DNA of 50,439 nt from Thiotrichales bacterium (GCA_947478175.1 CANJUQ010000013.1:1-50439); one strand, 5' to 3'; positions 1 to 8,899 are shown, counted from the first letter of the stretch. Notes: generated by a model not told the origin, from the sequence alone. A program made the numbers and translations.

Positions 1-7
1 ACCGAAT

Positions 8-126
8 AGCTTGGCGACCATAGCGAGATGGACCCACCTGAATCCATTCCGAACTCAGAAGTTAAACGTCTCAGCGCCGATGATAGTGTGGGGTTAGCCC
101 ATGCGAAAGTAGGACATTGCCAGGCT
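8..126 (+). rRNA. 5S ribosomal RNA
   Basis: The sequence matches the bacterial 5S rRNA pattern: the conserved CCGAACTCAGAAGTTAAACG segment, the AGCGCCGATGATAGTGTGGGG segment (seen in two parts here), and a 3' end GCCAGGCT that pairs with the 5' end AGCTTGGC to form helix I with one G-U pair. Length is about 119 nt, normal for gammaproteobacteria. It is the last gene of an rRNA operon whose 16S and 23S genes would lie upstream, outside the window. A strong terminator follows within 20 bases. Ends were set from helix I pairing and may be off by one or two bases. Confidence 0.97.
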
Positions 127-140
127 TCTTTATAAAAACA

Positions 141-197
141 AAAAGGCCGTTCAGATTCTTAATTGAAAAATTAAAAAATCTGAACGGCCTTTTTTTA
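141..197 (+). terminator. Rho-independent terminator of the rRNA operon
   Basis: Two perfectly complementary 17-base arms (141-157 and 177-193, core AAGGCCGTTCAGATT) enclose a 19-base A/T-rich loop and run into a T tract. It directly follows the 5S rRNA, as expected for the end of an rRNA operon. Confidence 0.95.
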
Positions 198-334
198 TTT
201 TATTTTTCCTTTTTTCAAAAAAAAACACCTCTCGTCAATTTTTAATTTAAAAAAGATGTCTATATTCGCTTGCCGAAATTTCCCAACCTTTCCAAAAATT
301 AAAAACCCAAAAAATCACAGAGGTGTTTTCCCCC

Positions 335-1408
335 ATGCGAAATACAAGAAATCTTGTTCTGAAGTCTTCACTTTTAGCAGTCAGTTTGGCGTTATATTCA
401 GGTGTTTATGCAGATGCAATGATGCCCAGTGATGGCAGTGTGATTCCTCCAGGGACACCAGGCTTTGGAATTAGTTTGACGGGATTAGATCTCCAGCCAA
501 ACGCGAATAATTTAACCTATGCAATTTTTACCAACCCACTTCCTGTTGATCATCCTAACTGGGCTCAAGAAGAGGTAAAAACCACCTTTCATCCAGCTTT
601 TGATTTTGGCCTGAATTACATGATGGCGGATGGTGTGGACCAAGTGCATTTAGATTGGTTGCATTTCAGTTCGAGCAATGATGCTTCTGTCGTGGGAGAT
701 GGTGCGACCGGGTCTGTCTCACCTCCCTACTGGTTTGGGCCGGGGGCGCAGTTTACGGGTGCGATGAATGCCAGCAGTACAGCCAAATTTAATGTCGACA
801 ATATTGACTTAGTGTTTCAACACTTTGTGAACGTAGACAATCATCTTCAAGTCGCACCTTTCTTTGGACTGAGTTCGGCTTATTTGAAAGAAGATTTAAC
901 GGATAATTATACGGGTTCGGCGAATCCCAGCGATCCAACGCCTTTTAATATTACGTCTGACAATATTTCTAAATACAAAGGTATCGGTCCACGTTTGGGT
1001 TTAGATACGACTTATTTTGTGAGCCAACATTTTGGCGTTACAGCTGAAATGGGGGGGGCGTTATTAATTGGATCTCAAGAATCGGATACGACTTTTAATT
1101 CTTGTGCAGGTACAGGCTGTACGCCTCAAGGCACAACATTGTCAGATACAAGTCATATTCAGATGGTGCCAGAGTTAGATGGTAAATTAGGTTTAACTTA
1201 TCAGACCATTTTTAATTCAGGATCTAAATTTGATTTCGAAGCGGGCTATATGCTGAAAGTTTATATCAATGCCATTGATCAAGTAGTTCCGACGAAATTA
1301 GTGGGTGATTCGTTTACCAGTGGAACCATCGCACTTGATTCAGATGCCAGCAATATCAGCGATTTAAGCTTGAACGGACCTTATGTGAAATTTAACTGGA
1401 CGTTTTAA
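335..1408 (+). CDS. Legionella-type major outer membrane protein (MOMP-like porin)
   Basis: This 357-residue protein is predicted to be an outer membrane beta-barrel of the Legionella MOMP family (PF05150). A signal peptide is visible at residues 1-27 (basic MRNTRN, hydrophobic LLAVSLALY, cleavage around VYA-DA). Family hallmarks include an early strand-like segment (FGLNYMMADGVDQVHLDW), the segment YKGIGPRLGLDTTYFV followed by FGVTAEMGGALLIG, and a C-terminal aromatic residue after KFNWTF, typical for BAM-dependent insertion. The frame is open back to a GTG at 323, but ATG 335 is preferred: AGAGGTG at 319-325 gives a ribosome binding site with 9-base spacing and the signal peptide then starts with a normal basic n-region. 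The DUF3313 lipoprotein follows 27 bases later, so the two may be co-transcribed. A run of eight G occurs in the coding sequence at 1051-1058. Confidence 0.88.
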   Translation: MRNTRNLVLKSSLLAVSLALYSGVYADAMMPSDGSVIPPGTPGFGISLTGLDLQPNANNLTYAIFTNPLPVDHPNWAQEEVKTTFHPAFDFGLNYMMADGVDQVHLDWLHFSSSNDASVVGDGATGSVSPPYWFGPGAQFTGAMNASSTAKFNVDNIDLVFQHFVNVDNHLQVAPFFGLSSAYLKEDLTDNYTGSANPSDPTPFNITSDNISKYKGIGPRLGLDTTYFVSQHFGVTAEMGGALLIGSQESDTTFNSCAGTGCTPQGTTLSDTSHIQMVPELDGKLGLTYQTIFNSGSKFDFEAGYMLKVYINAIDQVVPTKLVGDSFTSGTIALDSDASNISDLSLNGPYVKFNWTF

Positions 1409-1435
1409 TTAATTTTTTTAGGGGAAATCCATTTT

Positions 1436-2116
1436 ATGAAAATTATTTCTCGTGCTGTCTTTGCCGCTATTTTACCTATTGCTTTAACCTTAAGTGCTTG
1501 CGGCGGAAATAGCTCTTCGATGCCTAACCCGACTCAAAAGTCTGCAGGATTTTTACCGGATTACAGTTTATTAAAACAAGTCCCTAATGCTCCAGAAGGT
1601 TCAGAGATTTACATATACAAATCCCCATCTGTTCATCGAGGGGATTATAGGGCTGTGATGATTTCCCCGGTGGTTTTATATCAAACTGCGACAGCCAATG
1701 GTGTTCAGAATGATCAAATCGAATCGGCTCGTGCAGGGATTCAAGCGGGAATAGAAAAAATAGTGAGTCAACAAATGCCATTAACGCATCGAGCAGGTCC
1801 TGGCGTGGCTAATCTGACCATCGCTATTACGGGTGCGACCGTAGATGGCGAGGGCCTGAAACCTCGGAATATTTTGCCGATCTCAGCGGTTATTTTCTTA
1901 GCGTCCAAAGCGGCTGACAAAGATCAAAAAACGCCTTCTTTGATGATTGAGCTTAAGTTTACAGATAGCGTGACAGGGCAGTTATTAAAAGAAACCGTCA
2001 CAGTTATTCATGGGGATACGTTCCGTAATACAACCAATACCAGTCAGGAATTTCAGGCATTGGCTGAACAATGGGTACAAGAAGCCATGAAATATTCTGC
2101 ATCGGCAGGGCATTAA
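1436..2116 (+). CDS. DUF3313 family lipoprotein
   Basis: The 226-residue product is a predicted lipoprotein: a short hydrophobic signal ends in the lipobox LSAC, with the lipidated Cys at residue 22 followed by a GGNSSS linker. The rest fits DUF3313 (PF11769), with the characteristic opening SGFLxDYSLL, the block YRAVMISPVVLYQ, and a later LTIAITGATV segment. Molecular function is not known for the family. The start at 1436 has AGGGGA about ten bases upstream. It lies 27 bases after the MOMP-like gene in the same direction and is probably in the same transcript; an envelope role is inferred from the lipidation signal and this neighbour only. The gene converges with the minus-strand gene that follows, with a palindromic repeat between them. 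Confidence 0.82.
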   Translation: MKIISRAVFAAILPIALTLSACGGNSSSMPNPTQKSAGFLPDYSLLKQVPNAPEGSEIYIYKSPSVHRGDYRAVMISPVVLYQTATANGVQNDQIESARAGIQAGIEKIVSQQMPLTHRAGPGVANLTIAITGATVDGEGLKPRNILPISAVIFLASKAADKDQKTPSLMIELKFTDSVTGQLLKETVTVIHGDTFRNTTNTSQEFQALAEQWVQEAMKYSASAGH

Positions 2117-2140
2117 TAACGGCAGTTATTTTTTATAAAA

Positions 2141-2162
2141 AGGGCGTAATAAATTGCGCCCT
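2141..2162. repeat. Short palindromic repeat, family A copy 1
   Basis: AGGGCGTAAT-AAATTGCGCCCT is an imperfect palindrome matching the core of other copies at 8901, 11866, 34102, 34146, 48384 and 48432. It sits exactly between two convergent genes and could act as a bidirectional transcription stop, though it has no long T tract. Confidence 0.75.
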
Positions 2163-2182
2163 TACCTCAAAATCAAACTCGA

Positions 2183-3394
2183 TCAAAACCAATGAAACCG
2201 ATGAAGGCTCTCTGAACTGTCCTTTGCTACGGGCATGACAGCCAAAGCCAAAGCACTTCTAGGGGGTGAAGCTGCTGGAGCAGAGACGGGCACCGTCGTA
2301 AGAGCACATTGAAACCCTGTACCAAAACCCTCATTAAAAGCCTCGATGTCGTCACGGCGACCTTTTTGAGCAATGCCTTCTTCAATAATTGCTGGGATCG
2401 CACCTTGGATACTTGAATTTTCAGCTGCCAGACAAACAGCTATATCGTGGTGATAAACGGCTGCAGATTGTGTCCATGCCAGCTCATTGTGCAGGATACT
2501 ATTTTGTATGGCTCCCAAGTGGAGCTGAGACTCAAGCTCTTGGATCCGATTAAATAGGCATGCATTCAATCTTGTTTGCTGTGCAAGGTTTGCTTGTGAT
2601 TCTGATAGTTGTCCTTCTAGTCGCTTTATTTTGAATCCTGGCTCTCTAGGATTTTTGAGTCCAACTGTTATTGGATAGGGCTCTTGAAGTGCAGATTGCA
2701 TAGAAGTGACTGGGGCTCTTGCAGGTTCTCTGACTTCCCTAACTGAGAAACCCTTCTCTTCAGAACTAACGTCTTCAGAAGCGGTCATAGATGTTCCTAC
2801 TGATCCATCGATGGAGAACCCATCAAAAGCTAGTAAATCGGGGCTTTTAGTTTTTAACAGGCGGATTTCTTCTTGCCTGATGGCTATCTGTGCTATTAGA
2901 TCCTGGACGAGTTTTCTTTGACCCTCAATGGCTTCAAGTATCTCTTTTTGACTTGATTGAAGACTTTGAACACGCCTTTGAGTGTGAGCTAATTTTTCTC
3001 TTTCTTGAGTAACGAGGGCTCGAAAAGCATTTCGTTCTGAGAGGTCATGTTTCTCTTGAGTGTCCATAGCGGGCTTGCTATCGCGATGGGGCTGAATTGC
3101 TCCTAAAAGTGCTTGGCGTTTTCTCTGGGAGCTCTTCAGGTAGTCTGTTAGTTCAATATTACGCGTAGACGCGGCTTGAGTTCGTGTTTTTAGTTCTTTC
3201 AAAATGTCTTTATGACCATCTTCTGCTGAGCGTAATTTTTCAATATCTCTTTCGAGTATTTTTTTATGTTCAATTAAAGCGCTTTGATTTATTCGATGGG
3301 TATCAAAAATAGCAGTCCAAGAAGCTGCGGAAGCTACCGAAGCAGCAGCGCTAGAATCAGGCGTTGTTTTTGGTTTTTGTTTTTTGGTTGGCAT
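2183..3394 (-). CDS. Coiled-coil protein of unknown function (candidate effector)
   Basis: I do not recognise this 403-residue protein. The N-terminus is basic and then Ser/Ala-rich (PTKKQKPKTT, SSAAASVASAAS). Residues about 35-185 are rich in Glu, Lys, Gln and Leu in heptad-like spacing and predict long coiled coils; a second coiled-coil segment covers roughly 255-300. Between them is a Ser/Glu-rich linker, and the C-terminus is Pro/Ala/Ser-rich and ends in HRFHWF. No signal peptide or membrane segment is seen. AAGGA lies 11 bases before the ATG. The gene lies 29 bases downstream of the ankyrin/coiled-coil gene at 3424-4851 on the same strand and is likely co-transcribed with it. A cytosolic or host-delivered role is inferred from composition only. 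Confidence 0.6.
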   Translation of the reverse strand: MPTKKQKPKTTPDSSAAASVASAASWTAIFDTHRINQSALIEHKKILERDIEKLRSAEDGHKDILKELKTRTQAASTRNIELTDYLKSSQRKRQALLGAIQPHRDSKPAMDTQEKHDLSERNAFRALVTQEREKLAHTQRRVQSLQSSQKEILEAIEGQRKLVQDLIAQIAIRQEEIRLLKTKSPDLLAFDGFSIDGSVGTSMTASEDVSSEEKGFSVREVREPARAPVTSMQSALQEPYPITVGLKNPREPGFKIKRLEGQLSESQANLAQQTRLNACLFNRIQELESQLHLGAIQNSILHNELAWTQSAAVYHHDIAVCLAAENSSIQGAIPAIIEEGIAQKGRRDDIEAFNEGFGTGFQCALTTVPVSAPAASPPRSALALAVMPVAKDSSESLHRFHWF

Positions 3395-3423
3395 TTTGAG
3401 TGAATTCCTTTTTTTTATTAGTT

Positions 3424-4851
3424 CTATTTTTTTAAAGATTCATCTGAGGCGCTTGGGCCACAACCAGCTCCGCTTCCACCCATGAGAACCGCTGCTATAG
3501 GCGTCGAGCTTCTTATCAAGGGTGCTCCCATCGCAGTCGTTAAGGCATGAATTTCTCTGTTCAGTTCTTCGATTTGTGCTCGCAGTTCCTGAGATTGGGC
3601 TTGATAAGCGGTAATTGCTGCAGACACCTCGCTACATTGCGTTGTAGCCAATCGATGTTCTTGAGCCATTCGATCTTTTTCAATATTTAAAACGCCCATT
3701 TCTTTTTGCCATGCTTCATCACGTTCTAATTTTTTTTGAGGTGCTTCACAAAAAGCACTGAGTTCTTCTTGAATCGTATTTATTTGAGCATCTACGATTG
3801 CGATTTCAGCAGCGAGTTTTGAGTTGTCTTCTTCTAAAAGACGGAGTGCTTGTGTCTCTGACGTAACTGTTCCAGATAAAACTAAAAGTTGTTTATGTTC
3901 TTTTTCCAGATGTTCAATATCAGTAGAGAGTGTTGGATATTCCTCAGCGCGACCGAAAAATTGATCGATGGCGGCTTTCCATTGGGAGGCCAGAGGGCCG
4001 CCTGGATTGATAGCCTCAATCTCGGACAATGTTTTTATCATGCGGTCAAAAGAAGTTTTATCAGGCCGGTCATAAAGTTGTTTAAGTAGTCGAGCGAGAT
4101 CGGTTAAATCGTGGGGAGGTTTTTTGCTTAACAGGCATTCAGCAATGGCCATTCCCCAGTGTTCTGTTCCTGGAGCTGGAACTAGAGCTGGATTGGCCTT
4201 AAAAACAGCCAGCATTAGGGGTGTATATCCACGATTTCCAGGGGAGGTTTCTAACGCTGGGCACTTTTCTCTAACGTGACCAATGATAATTCTAGCAATG
4301 AACGCATCGCCTTTGATTGCAGCCCAATGAAGAGCGGTGTTTCCTTGCTCATCCTGAATAGAAAGATTGATGCCTGATGTTTCTAATAATGCTTGGACAA
4401 GATTTTCATGTTTGCTTTTGACAGCAACCATTAAAGGGGTTTCACCTAATTCGTTAACGCTATTAAGACAGCTTGCATAGAATTTTAGATCTTCAGTCAA
4501 TTTTTGTACTGTTACACGTGTAGGCGGATCAAGAGACCACTGATTTAAACTCTGAAAAAACAGTCTTTCTAGTTGGGGCTGAGTTGCTGTAGCTAAAAGG
4601 AAAGCACTGGCATCAGCCTCATTGAGATATTTAATGTCCGTTAAATATCTTAAAGTTAGACCTAGCAACCCTTTTTTGGTTTCAGATTTTTCTAACACTC
4701 GAGAACGTATTATTGGATCTAAGGTTGGAATCTCCCTGCGGTTAATACAATCTAAAACGAGATTAATGAAGGCGCTTTCTCCTTCAAGATCATATTCTCG
4801 TAATTTGGATTTTTTATGTTTGATAGGTGTAGAAGAAAGAGTTCCTGACAT
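3424..4851 (-). CDS. Ankyrin-repeat and coiled-coil protein (candidate effector)
   Basis: A 475-residue protein with ankyrin repeats in the first half and coiled coil in the second. Ankyrin consensus is clear in GETPLMVAVKSKHENLVQAL (about 140-160), GNTALHWAAIKGDAFIARII (about 170-190) and GYTPLMLAVFKA (about 208-220). Residues about 310-445 are Glu/Gln/Leu-rich with heptad-like spacing. The C-terminus is Gly/Ser-rich (MGGSGAGCGPSASDESLKK). There is no secretion signal or membrane segment. Ankyrin proteins of this build are common among type IV effectors in Legionella and Coxiella, but that is an analogy here. AGAGG lies 12 bases before the ATG and is inside an 8-bp stem (4861-4895), so translation may depend on RNA structure. 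It is the first gene of a likely pair with 2183-3394. Confidence 0.7.
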   Translation of the reverse strand: MSGTLSSTPIKHKKSKLREYDLEGESAFINLVLDCINRREIPTLDPIIRSRVLEKSETKKGLLGLTLRYLTDIKYLNEADASAFLLATATQPQLERLFFQSLNQWSLDPPTRVTVQKLTEDLKFYASCLNSVNELGETPLMVAVKSKHENLVQALLETSGINLSIQDEQGNTALHWAAIKGDAFIARIIIGHVREKCPALETSPGNRGYTPLMLAVFKANPALVPAPGTEHWGMAIAECLLSKKPPHDLTDLARLLKQLYDRPDKTSFDRMIKTLSEIEAINPGGPLASQWKAAIDQFFGRAEEYPTLSTDIEHLEKEHKQLLVLSGTVTSETQALRLLEEDNSKLAAEIAIVDAQINTIQEELSAFCEAPQKKLERDEAWQKEMGVLNIEKDRMAQEHRLATTQCSEVSAAITAYQAQSQELRAQIEELNREIHALTTAMGAPLIRSSTPIAAVLMGGSGAGCGPSASDESLKK

Positions 4852-4860
4852 GATTTTTCT

Positions 4861-4895
4861 CGGCCTCTGGTGAGTTTTTTAAAAAAAAGAGGCCG
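4861..4895 (-). promoter_or_regulatory. Stem-loop covering the Shine-Dalgarno of the ankyrin gene
   Basis: Perfect 8-bp arms (CGGCCTCT at 4861-4868, AGAGGCCG at 4888-4895) enclose a 19-base A/T-rich loop. In the minus-strand transcript the 3' arm contains AGAGG, the only Shine-Dalgarno-like sequence ahead of the ATG at 4851. No U tract follows the stem on either strand, so a terminator is less likely than a translational control element. Confidence 0.45.
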
Positions 4896-4980
4896 GGATA
4901 CTAAATTTTTTAGCGTGCTGGAATCAATGGATTTTAATCATATTTATTTTTAAGATTTTTAATATTTTCTTAATTTTTGT

Positions 4981-6573
4981 TTATTTTCTTTCTTGATATT
5001 TTTGCATGGAACGCGTCAGCTGTTTCATAGGATTTACAATAATTTTTTCACTGGAAATATCTAAAGCTTGGTGTAATACAGCCAAAACTTCTTTGAGTCT
5101 CAGGCTGACTTTCTTGGGATCGATACTAGAAGGCGCTTGGTATTCTTGGACATGAATCTTCTGAATACCTTCAGGGGTTATTTCAAGATCAATCATAACC
5201 GCATAGTCCGGCAGATCTCGATCATAGATTCTAAATAAGGGCGTGGTCGGATTTTGAAGCTGTTTTTTAAAGTGTTTTAGATTTTTTAATAATCTGTTTT
5301 GAAACATTTGAGCGGCTTCGCTTAAACCATGTTCTAACGCTGTTTTGATTTGTCTAGTCTGACGTTCTTCAGGAGTCTCATGGCGTAGAAATAATTCAGG
5401 TTGAAGATTAAAAAAATAAAGCTGACAAGGAATCATCCCATTTAAAAAAACATAAGATTTCTTAGATCTAATTCCAATGGCTTTCGTACATTCTGGCGGG
5501 GCGCCTGAAAAAACGCCCAGGTTCCAGCCCATAAATTGATTTTTTAGAACTTCACCAAATCTTACAAATAAATTTTTAATGGCTTCGAGATCTTGCGGTT
5601 CCATGCGTTCGCCATAAGGCGGATTGCAAATGATTAAACCGGTTGGATTTTCTTCTTCAGATAAAAAAGGATTGGTTAGACGGGCGCAGTCTTGGAGCGT
5701 AATAGAAATACGATCTGATAAATCAGCATGATTAATATTTTCAAGGCTTTTAGAAACAGCCTGACGATGAATATCTGAACCCAGAATTTTAATATTTTGC
5801 TTTGTTAGGCCTGTTATTTTTCTAGATTCTGCTTCCTGAATTAAATTATCCCAGAGTTCTGGTTGATGCTGTTTCCATTTGAAAAATCCAAAATAATTTC
5901 GATAGGAGCCGGGCGCGATATCAAAGGCCATCAAGGCCGCTTCGATCAGAAAAGTCGCTGTTCCGCACATGGGGTCTAATAAAATAGGATTAGGCTTGGC
6001 GAGTTCTTTGAGCCAGCCCGCGCGAATCAAAATAGCCGCTGCCAGGGTTTCTTTGAGAGGGGCTTTGCCACTTTCCAAGTGATATCCCCGACGATGCAGG
6101 CTCTCACCAGAAAGGCTTAAATTTAAAGTACAGAGCGTCCAGTCCGTATGTAAATTCAAGACAATATTCGGTCTGAAATTTTCAACAGAAGGCCGTTCGC
6201 CCGTCTTGTCTCGAAATTGATCAACAATCGCGTCTTTGACCCGTTGAGCCGTATATAAAGTATGCGTGAGGGTGGGATGATGGCCGGTGACTTCAATGGC
6301 CAAGCTGCCATGGGTATTTAAATGCTCTGACCAATCGATTTCTTGAATCTTGTCATAGAGGGCTTGTTCGTCCGGGGCATCAAACTGGGCCAATTGTAAT
6401 AAAACATGGTTGGCAACTCGGGACCATAAACAGGCGCGATAGGCGACAGACAAATCCCCTTCGAAATAAACCCCTGCGACGGTTTCTTTAATATTTTCAG
6501 CGCCAAAAGAAGTCAGTTCTTCTCGGAGTATGTTTTCAAGATTTTTAGCGCAAGTTGCAAAAAAAGTAGGCAT
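4981..6573 (-). CDS. rlmL: RlmL-type 23S rRNA (guanine-N2) methyltransferase, missing the RlmK catalytic half
   Basis: This protein (530 residues) matches the N-terminal, RlmL part of the bifunctional RlmKL enzyme, which makes m2G2445 in 23S rRNA. A ferredoxin-like/THUMP region covers about 1-160, followed by a Rossmann methyltransferase with the SAM loop DPMCGTATF (200-208) and the catalytic motif NPPYGERM (317-324). Residues about 410-530 match the start of RlmK (NRLLKNLKHFKK, RIYDRDLPDYAVMID, VQEYQAP), but the protein stops where the RlmK catalytic domain should begin; RlmKL proteins are about 700 residues. The m7G2069 activity of RlmK is therefore predicted absent from this polypeptide. 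A minus-strand promoter with a GC-rich discriminator lies at 6601-6613. The ankyrin/coiled-coil pair begins 129 bases downstream. Confidence 0.88.
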   Translation of the reverse strand: MPTFFATCAKNLENILREELTSFGAENIKETVAGVYFEGDLSVAYRACLWSRVANHVLLQLAQFDAPDEQALYDKIQEIDWSEHLNTHGSLAIEVTGHHPTLTHTLYTAQRVKDAIVDQFRDKTGERPSVENFRPNIVLNLHTDWTLCTLNLSLSGESLHRRGYHLESGKAPLKETLAAAILIRAGWLKELAKPNPILLDPMCGTATFLIEAALMAFDIAPGSYRNYFGFFKWKQHQPELWDNLIQEAESRKITGLTKQNIKILGSDIHRQAVSKSLENINHADLSDRISITLQDCARLTNPFLSEEENPTGLIICNPPYGERMEPQDLEAIKNLFVRFGEVLKNQFMGWNLGVFSGAPPECTKAIGIRSKKSYVFLNGMIPCQLYFFNLQPELFLRHETPEERQTRQIKTALEHGLSEAAQMFQNRLLKNLKHFKKQLQNPTTPLFRIYDRDLPDYAVMIDLEITPEGIQKIHVQEYQAPSSIDPKKVSLRLKEVLAVLHQALDISSEKIIVNPMKQLTRSMQKYQERK

Positions 6574-6600
6574 GTTTTTTATCTGGGGCTAGGTCAAAAA

Positions 6601-6613
6601 GGCGCGCACTATA
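6601..6613 (-). promoter_or_regulatory. Probable -10 box and GC-rich discriminator of rlmL
   Basis: On the minus strand TATAGT (6613-6608) is followed at once by GCGCGCC (6607-6601), 28 bases before the rlmL ATG. The -35 region is a poor match, so the call rests on the -10 and on the same arrangement at other genes in the window. Confidence 0.45.
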
Positions 6614-6656
6614 CCATGGTTTTTGGGGAATTATTGTGGTTGGAAAGCTCTCAAGA

Positions 6657-6721
6657 TGTACTTTTTTAAAGCGTACACATTGTTAATTATTTTTTTATAT
6701 TGTACAATTTTAAAGCGTACA
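6657..6721 (+). promoter_or_regulatory. Promoter and double operator of the first RHH/GNAT toxin-antitoxin module
   Basis: Two 21-bp elements of the form TGTAC-N11-GTACA occur at 6657-6677 and 6701-6721, sharing the inner TTTTAAAGC. Their starts are 44 bases apart, about four helical turns. A good sigma-70 promoter lies between and within them: TTGTTA (6680-6685), 17-base spacer, TACAAT (6703-6708). One element abuts the -35 and the other covers the -10, the layout expected for autorepression by the antitoxin. Confidence 0.8.
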
Positions 6722-6739
6722 TTTAACCAGGTGTTCACC

Positions 6740-7539
<800 letters not shown>

Positions 7540-7610
7540 CAATTCATCTTGGTCCAACCTCATGCTAGATTCCCCTGTCTTTTTTTATAAAATTTTTTAG
7601 AAGGGATCTC

Positions 7611-8867
7611 ATGCAGTTTATTATTTTAAATATTTTGGACAGATGCGTATCAAGGGCGAAAACATGGATCAGCCCCTACGAGAAGCAACTGTCAATTCCA
7701 TGGTTGTTTTTAGGTTTGATAATCTCCCCATTAAATCTCTTCGCCTGGGGCGCTACGGGCCATCAAGTCATTGCACAGATTGCTTATGATTATTTAATGA
7801 CCCAGCCGGATCATGATTTATACGCGGCGGATTACAAAAGATTAGTCGCCCACATGGCCAATGAAGATTTCATCGATGACTATCCACCGGGTGTGACGAC
7901 ACCTATTTACTATGAATCTAATTTAACAGCGTTAGCCCATTGGCCAGATGATTTAAAATCAGAAGGCGATATGACCGGTTATGGTTGGCATTTTGAAAAT
8001 AATCTTTGGTCTTTTGATAACACCCATCCGACGGTTTTTGATTTGCAGACAGTTGATCCCAGTAATGTCACCTGGGCCATTGGAAAGATGGTGAGTATTC
8101 TCACGGAGAGTACAGGCGACGGTAAAAATAAACGGCTAGTCGCTAATATTAATTTACAAGCCAGATCGCTTGCTTATTTGATTCACTTTGTCGGTGATGC
8201 GCATCAGCCCTTGCATTGTTCAGATCTAGTCAATCATCAATTTCCAGCGCCAGAGGGTGATCAAGGGGGTAATTTAATCCCAATTATTCCTGACCCAAAT
8301 TCTCAAAATCAGGGAAATAAAAAATTAATTCAAAAAGCCCGAGAGCTTCATGCGCTTTGGGACAATGGCTTGGGTGTTTTAAATTGTCAGGGGCAGAATC
8401 AAAATCAAGATTTTAATAAAACAGTTTGTATTGAAAAACTCGCAAAAAATTTAATGGGAAATCCAGAAAATTATTGGATTAAAAAAACAGCTTTAAATTC
8501 TGAGCCCAACTCAAATTTAAATTCAAACTTAAATTTATCTGACTGGGCTGAAGATTGGTCCAATACTTGGTGTGGTCCGGCTTATATCGTCACTAGTGCT
8601 GGAGAAAAAAAAGTGGTGACTCCTACTCCTGAATGGGTGTCGTTCGTTAGTTCTGAACAAGAGAATTTAAAAACCAATCCGCCTGTTTATTACGGCGTGT
8701 ATGTTGATCAGGGCAGACCCTTAAAAATAACTTCTCAAGTCGTTATTACAGATCAATATATTTCAGATCATCAGCCCATCGTGACCGAAAGAATCTTGGA
8801 GGCAGGTTATCGACTGGGGGTGATTTTGAAAGCAGTATTTGATCAGCAGGATCTTATCCACAGCTAG
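7611..8867 (+). CDS. S1/P1-type zinc nuclease, secreted
   Basis: This 418-residue protein belongs to the S1/P1 nuclease family (PF02265), three-zinc enzymes that cut single-stranded nucleic acids and remove 3' phosphates. A long N-terminal signal ends at about FA-W46, leaving the mature Trp whose amino group and carbonyl bind zinc in this family. The other expected ligands are visible: H51, the HWPDD motif (110-114), H127, H192/D196/H202 in HFVGDAHQPLH, and H247/D251 in LHALWD. It is longer than plant and fungal relatives (about 270 mature residues), with an Asn/Gln-rich insertion near 225-290. An AGAAGGGA sequence precedes the ATG; TAGATT-CCCC (7566-7575) may be its -10. Location is periplasm or outside the cell. 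Nucleotide scavenging is inferred. Confidence 0.87.
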   Translation: MQFIILNILDRCVSRAKTWISPYEKQLSIPWLFLGLIISPLNLFAWGATGHQVIAQIAYDYLMTQPDHDLYAADYKRLVAHMANEDFIDDYPPGVTTPIYYESNLTALAHWPDDLKSEGDMTGYGWHFENNLWSFDNTHPTVFDLQTVDPSNVTWAIGKMVSILTESTGDGKNKRLVANINLQARSLAYLIHFVGDAHQPLHCSDLVNHQFPAPEGDQGGNLIPIIPDPNSQNQGNKKLIQKARELHALWDNGLGVLNCQGQNQNQDFNKTVCIEKLAKNLMGNPENYWIKKTALNSEPNSNLNSNLNLSDWAEDWSNTWCGPAYIVTSAGEKKVVTPTPEWVSFVSSEQENLKTNPPVYYGVYVDQGRPLKITSQVVITDQYISDHQPIVTERILEAGYRLGVILKAVFDQQDLIHS

Positions 8868-8899
8868 TGAGAACAGTTGGGCACAGAAATTGTGGATAA
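8854..8899. promoter_or_regulatory. Pair of inverted perfect DnaA-box sequences
   Basis: TTATCCACA occurs at 8854-8862 and its reverse complement TGTGGATAA at 8891-8899, both exact matches to the DnaA-box consensus. They face each other across 28 bases, overlap the end of the nuclease gene and precede rarA. They could bind DnaA or simply form a weak hairpin; no AT-rich unwinding region or further box cluster is obvious, so an origin is not claimed. Confidence 0.4.
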
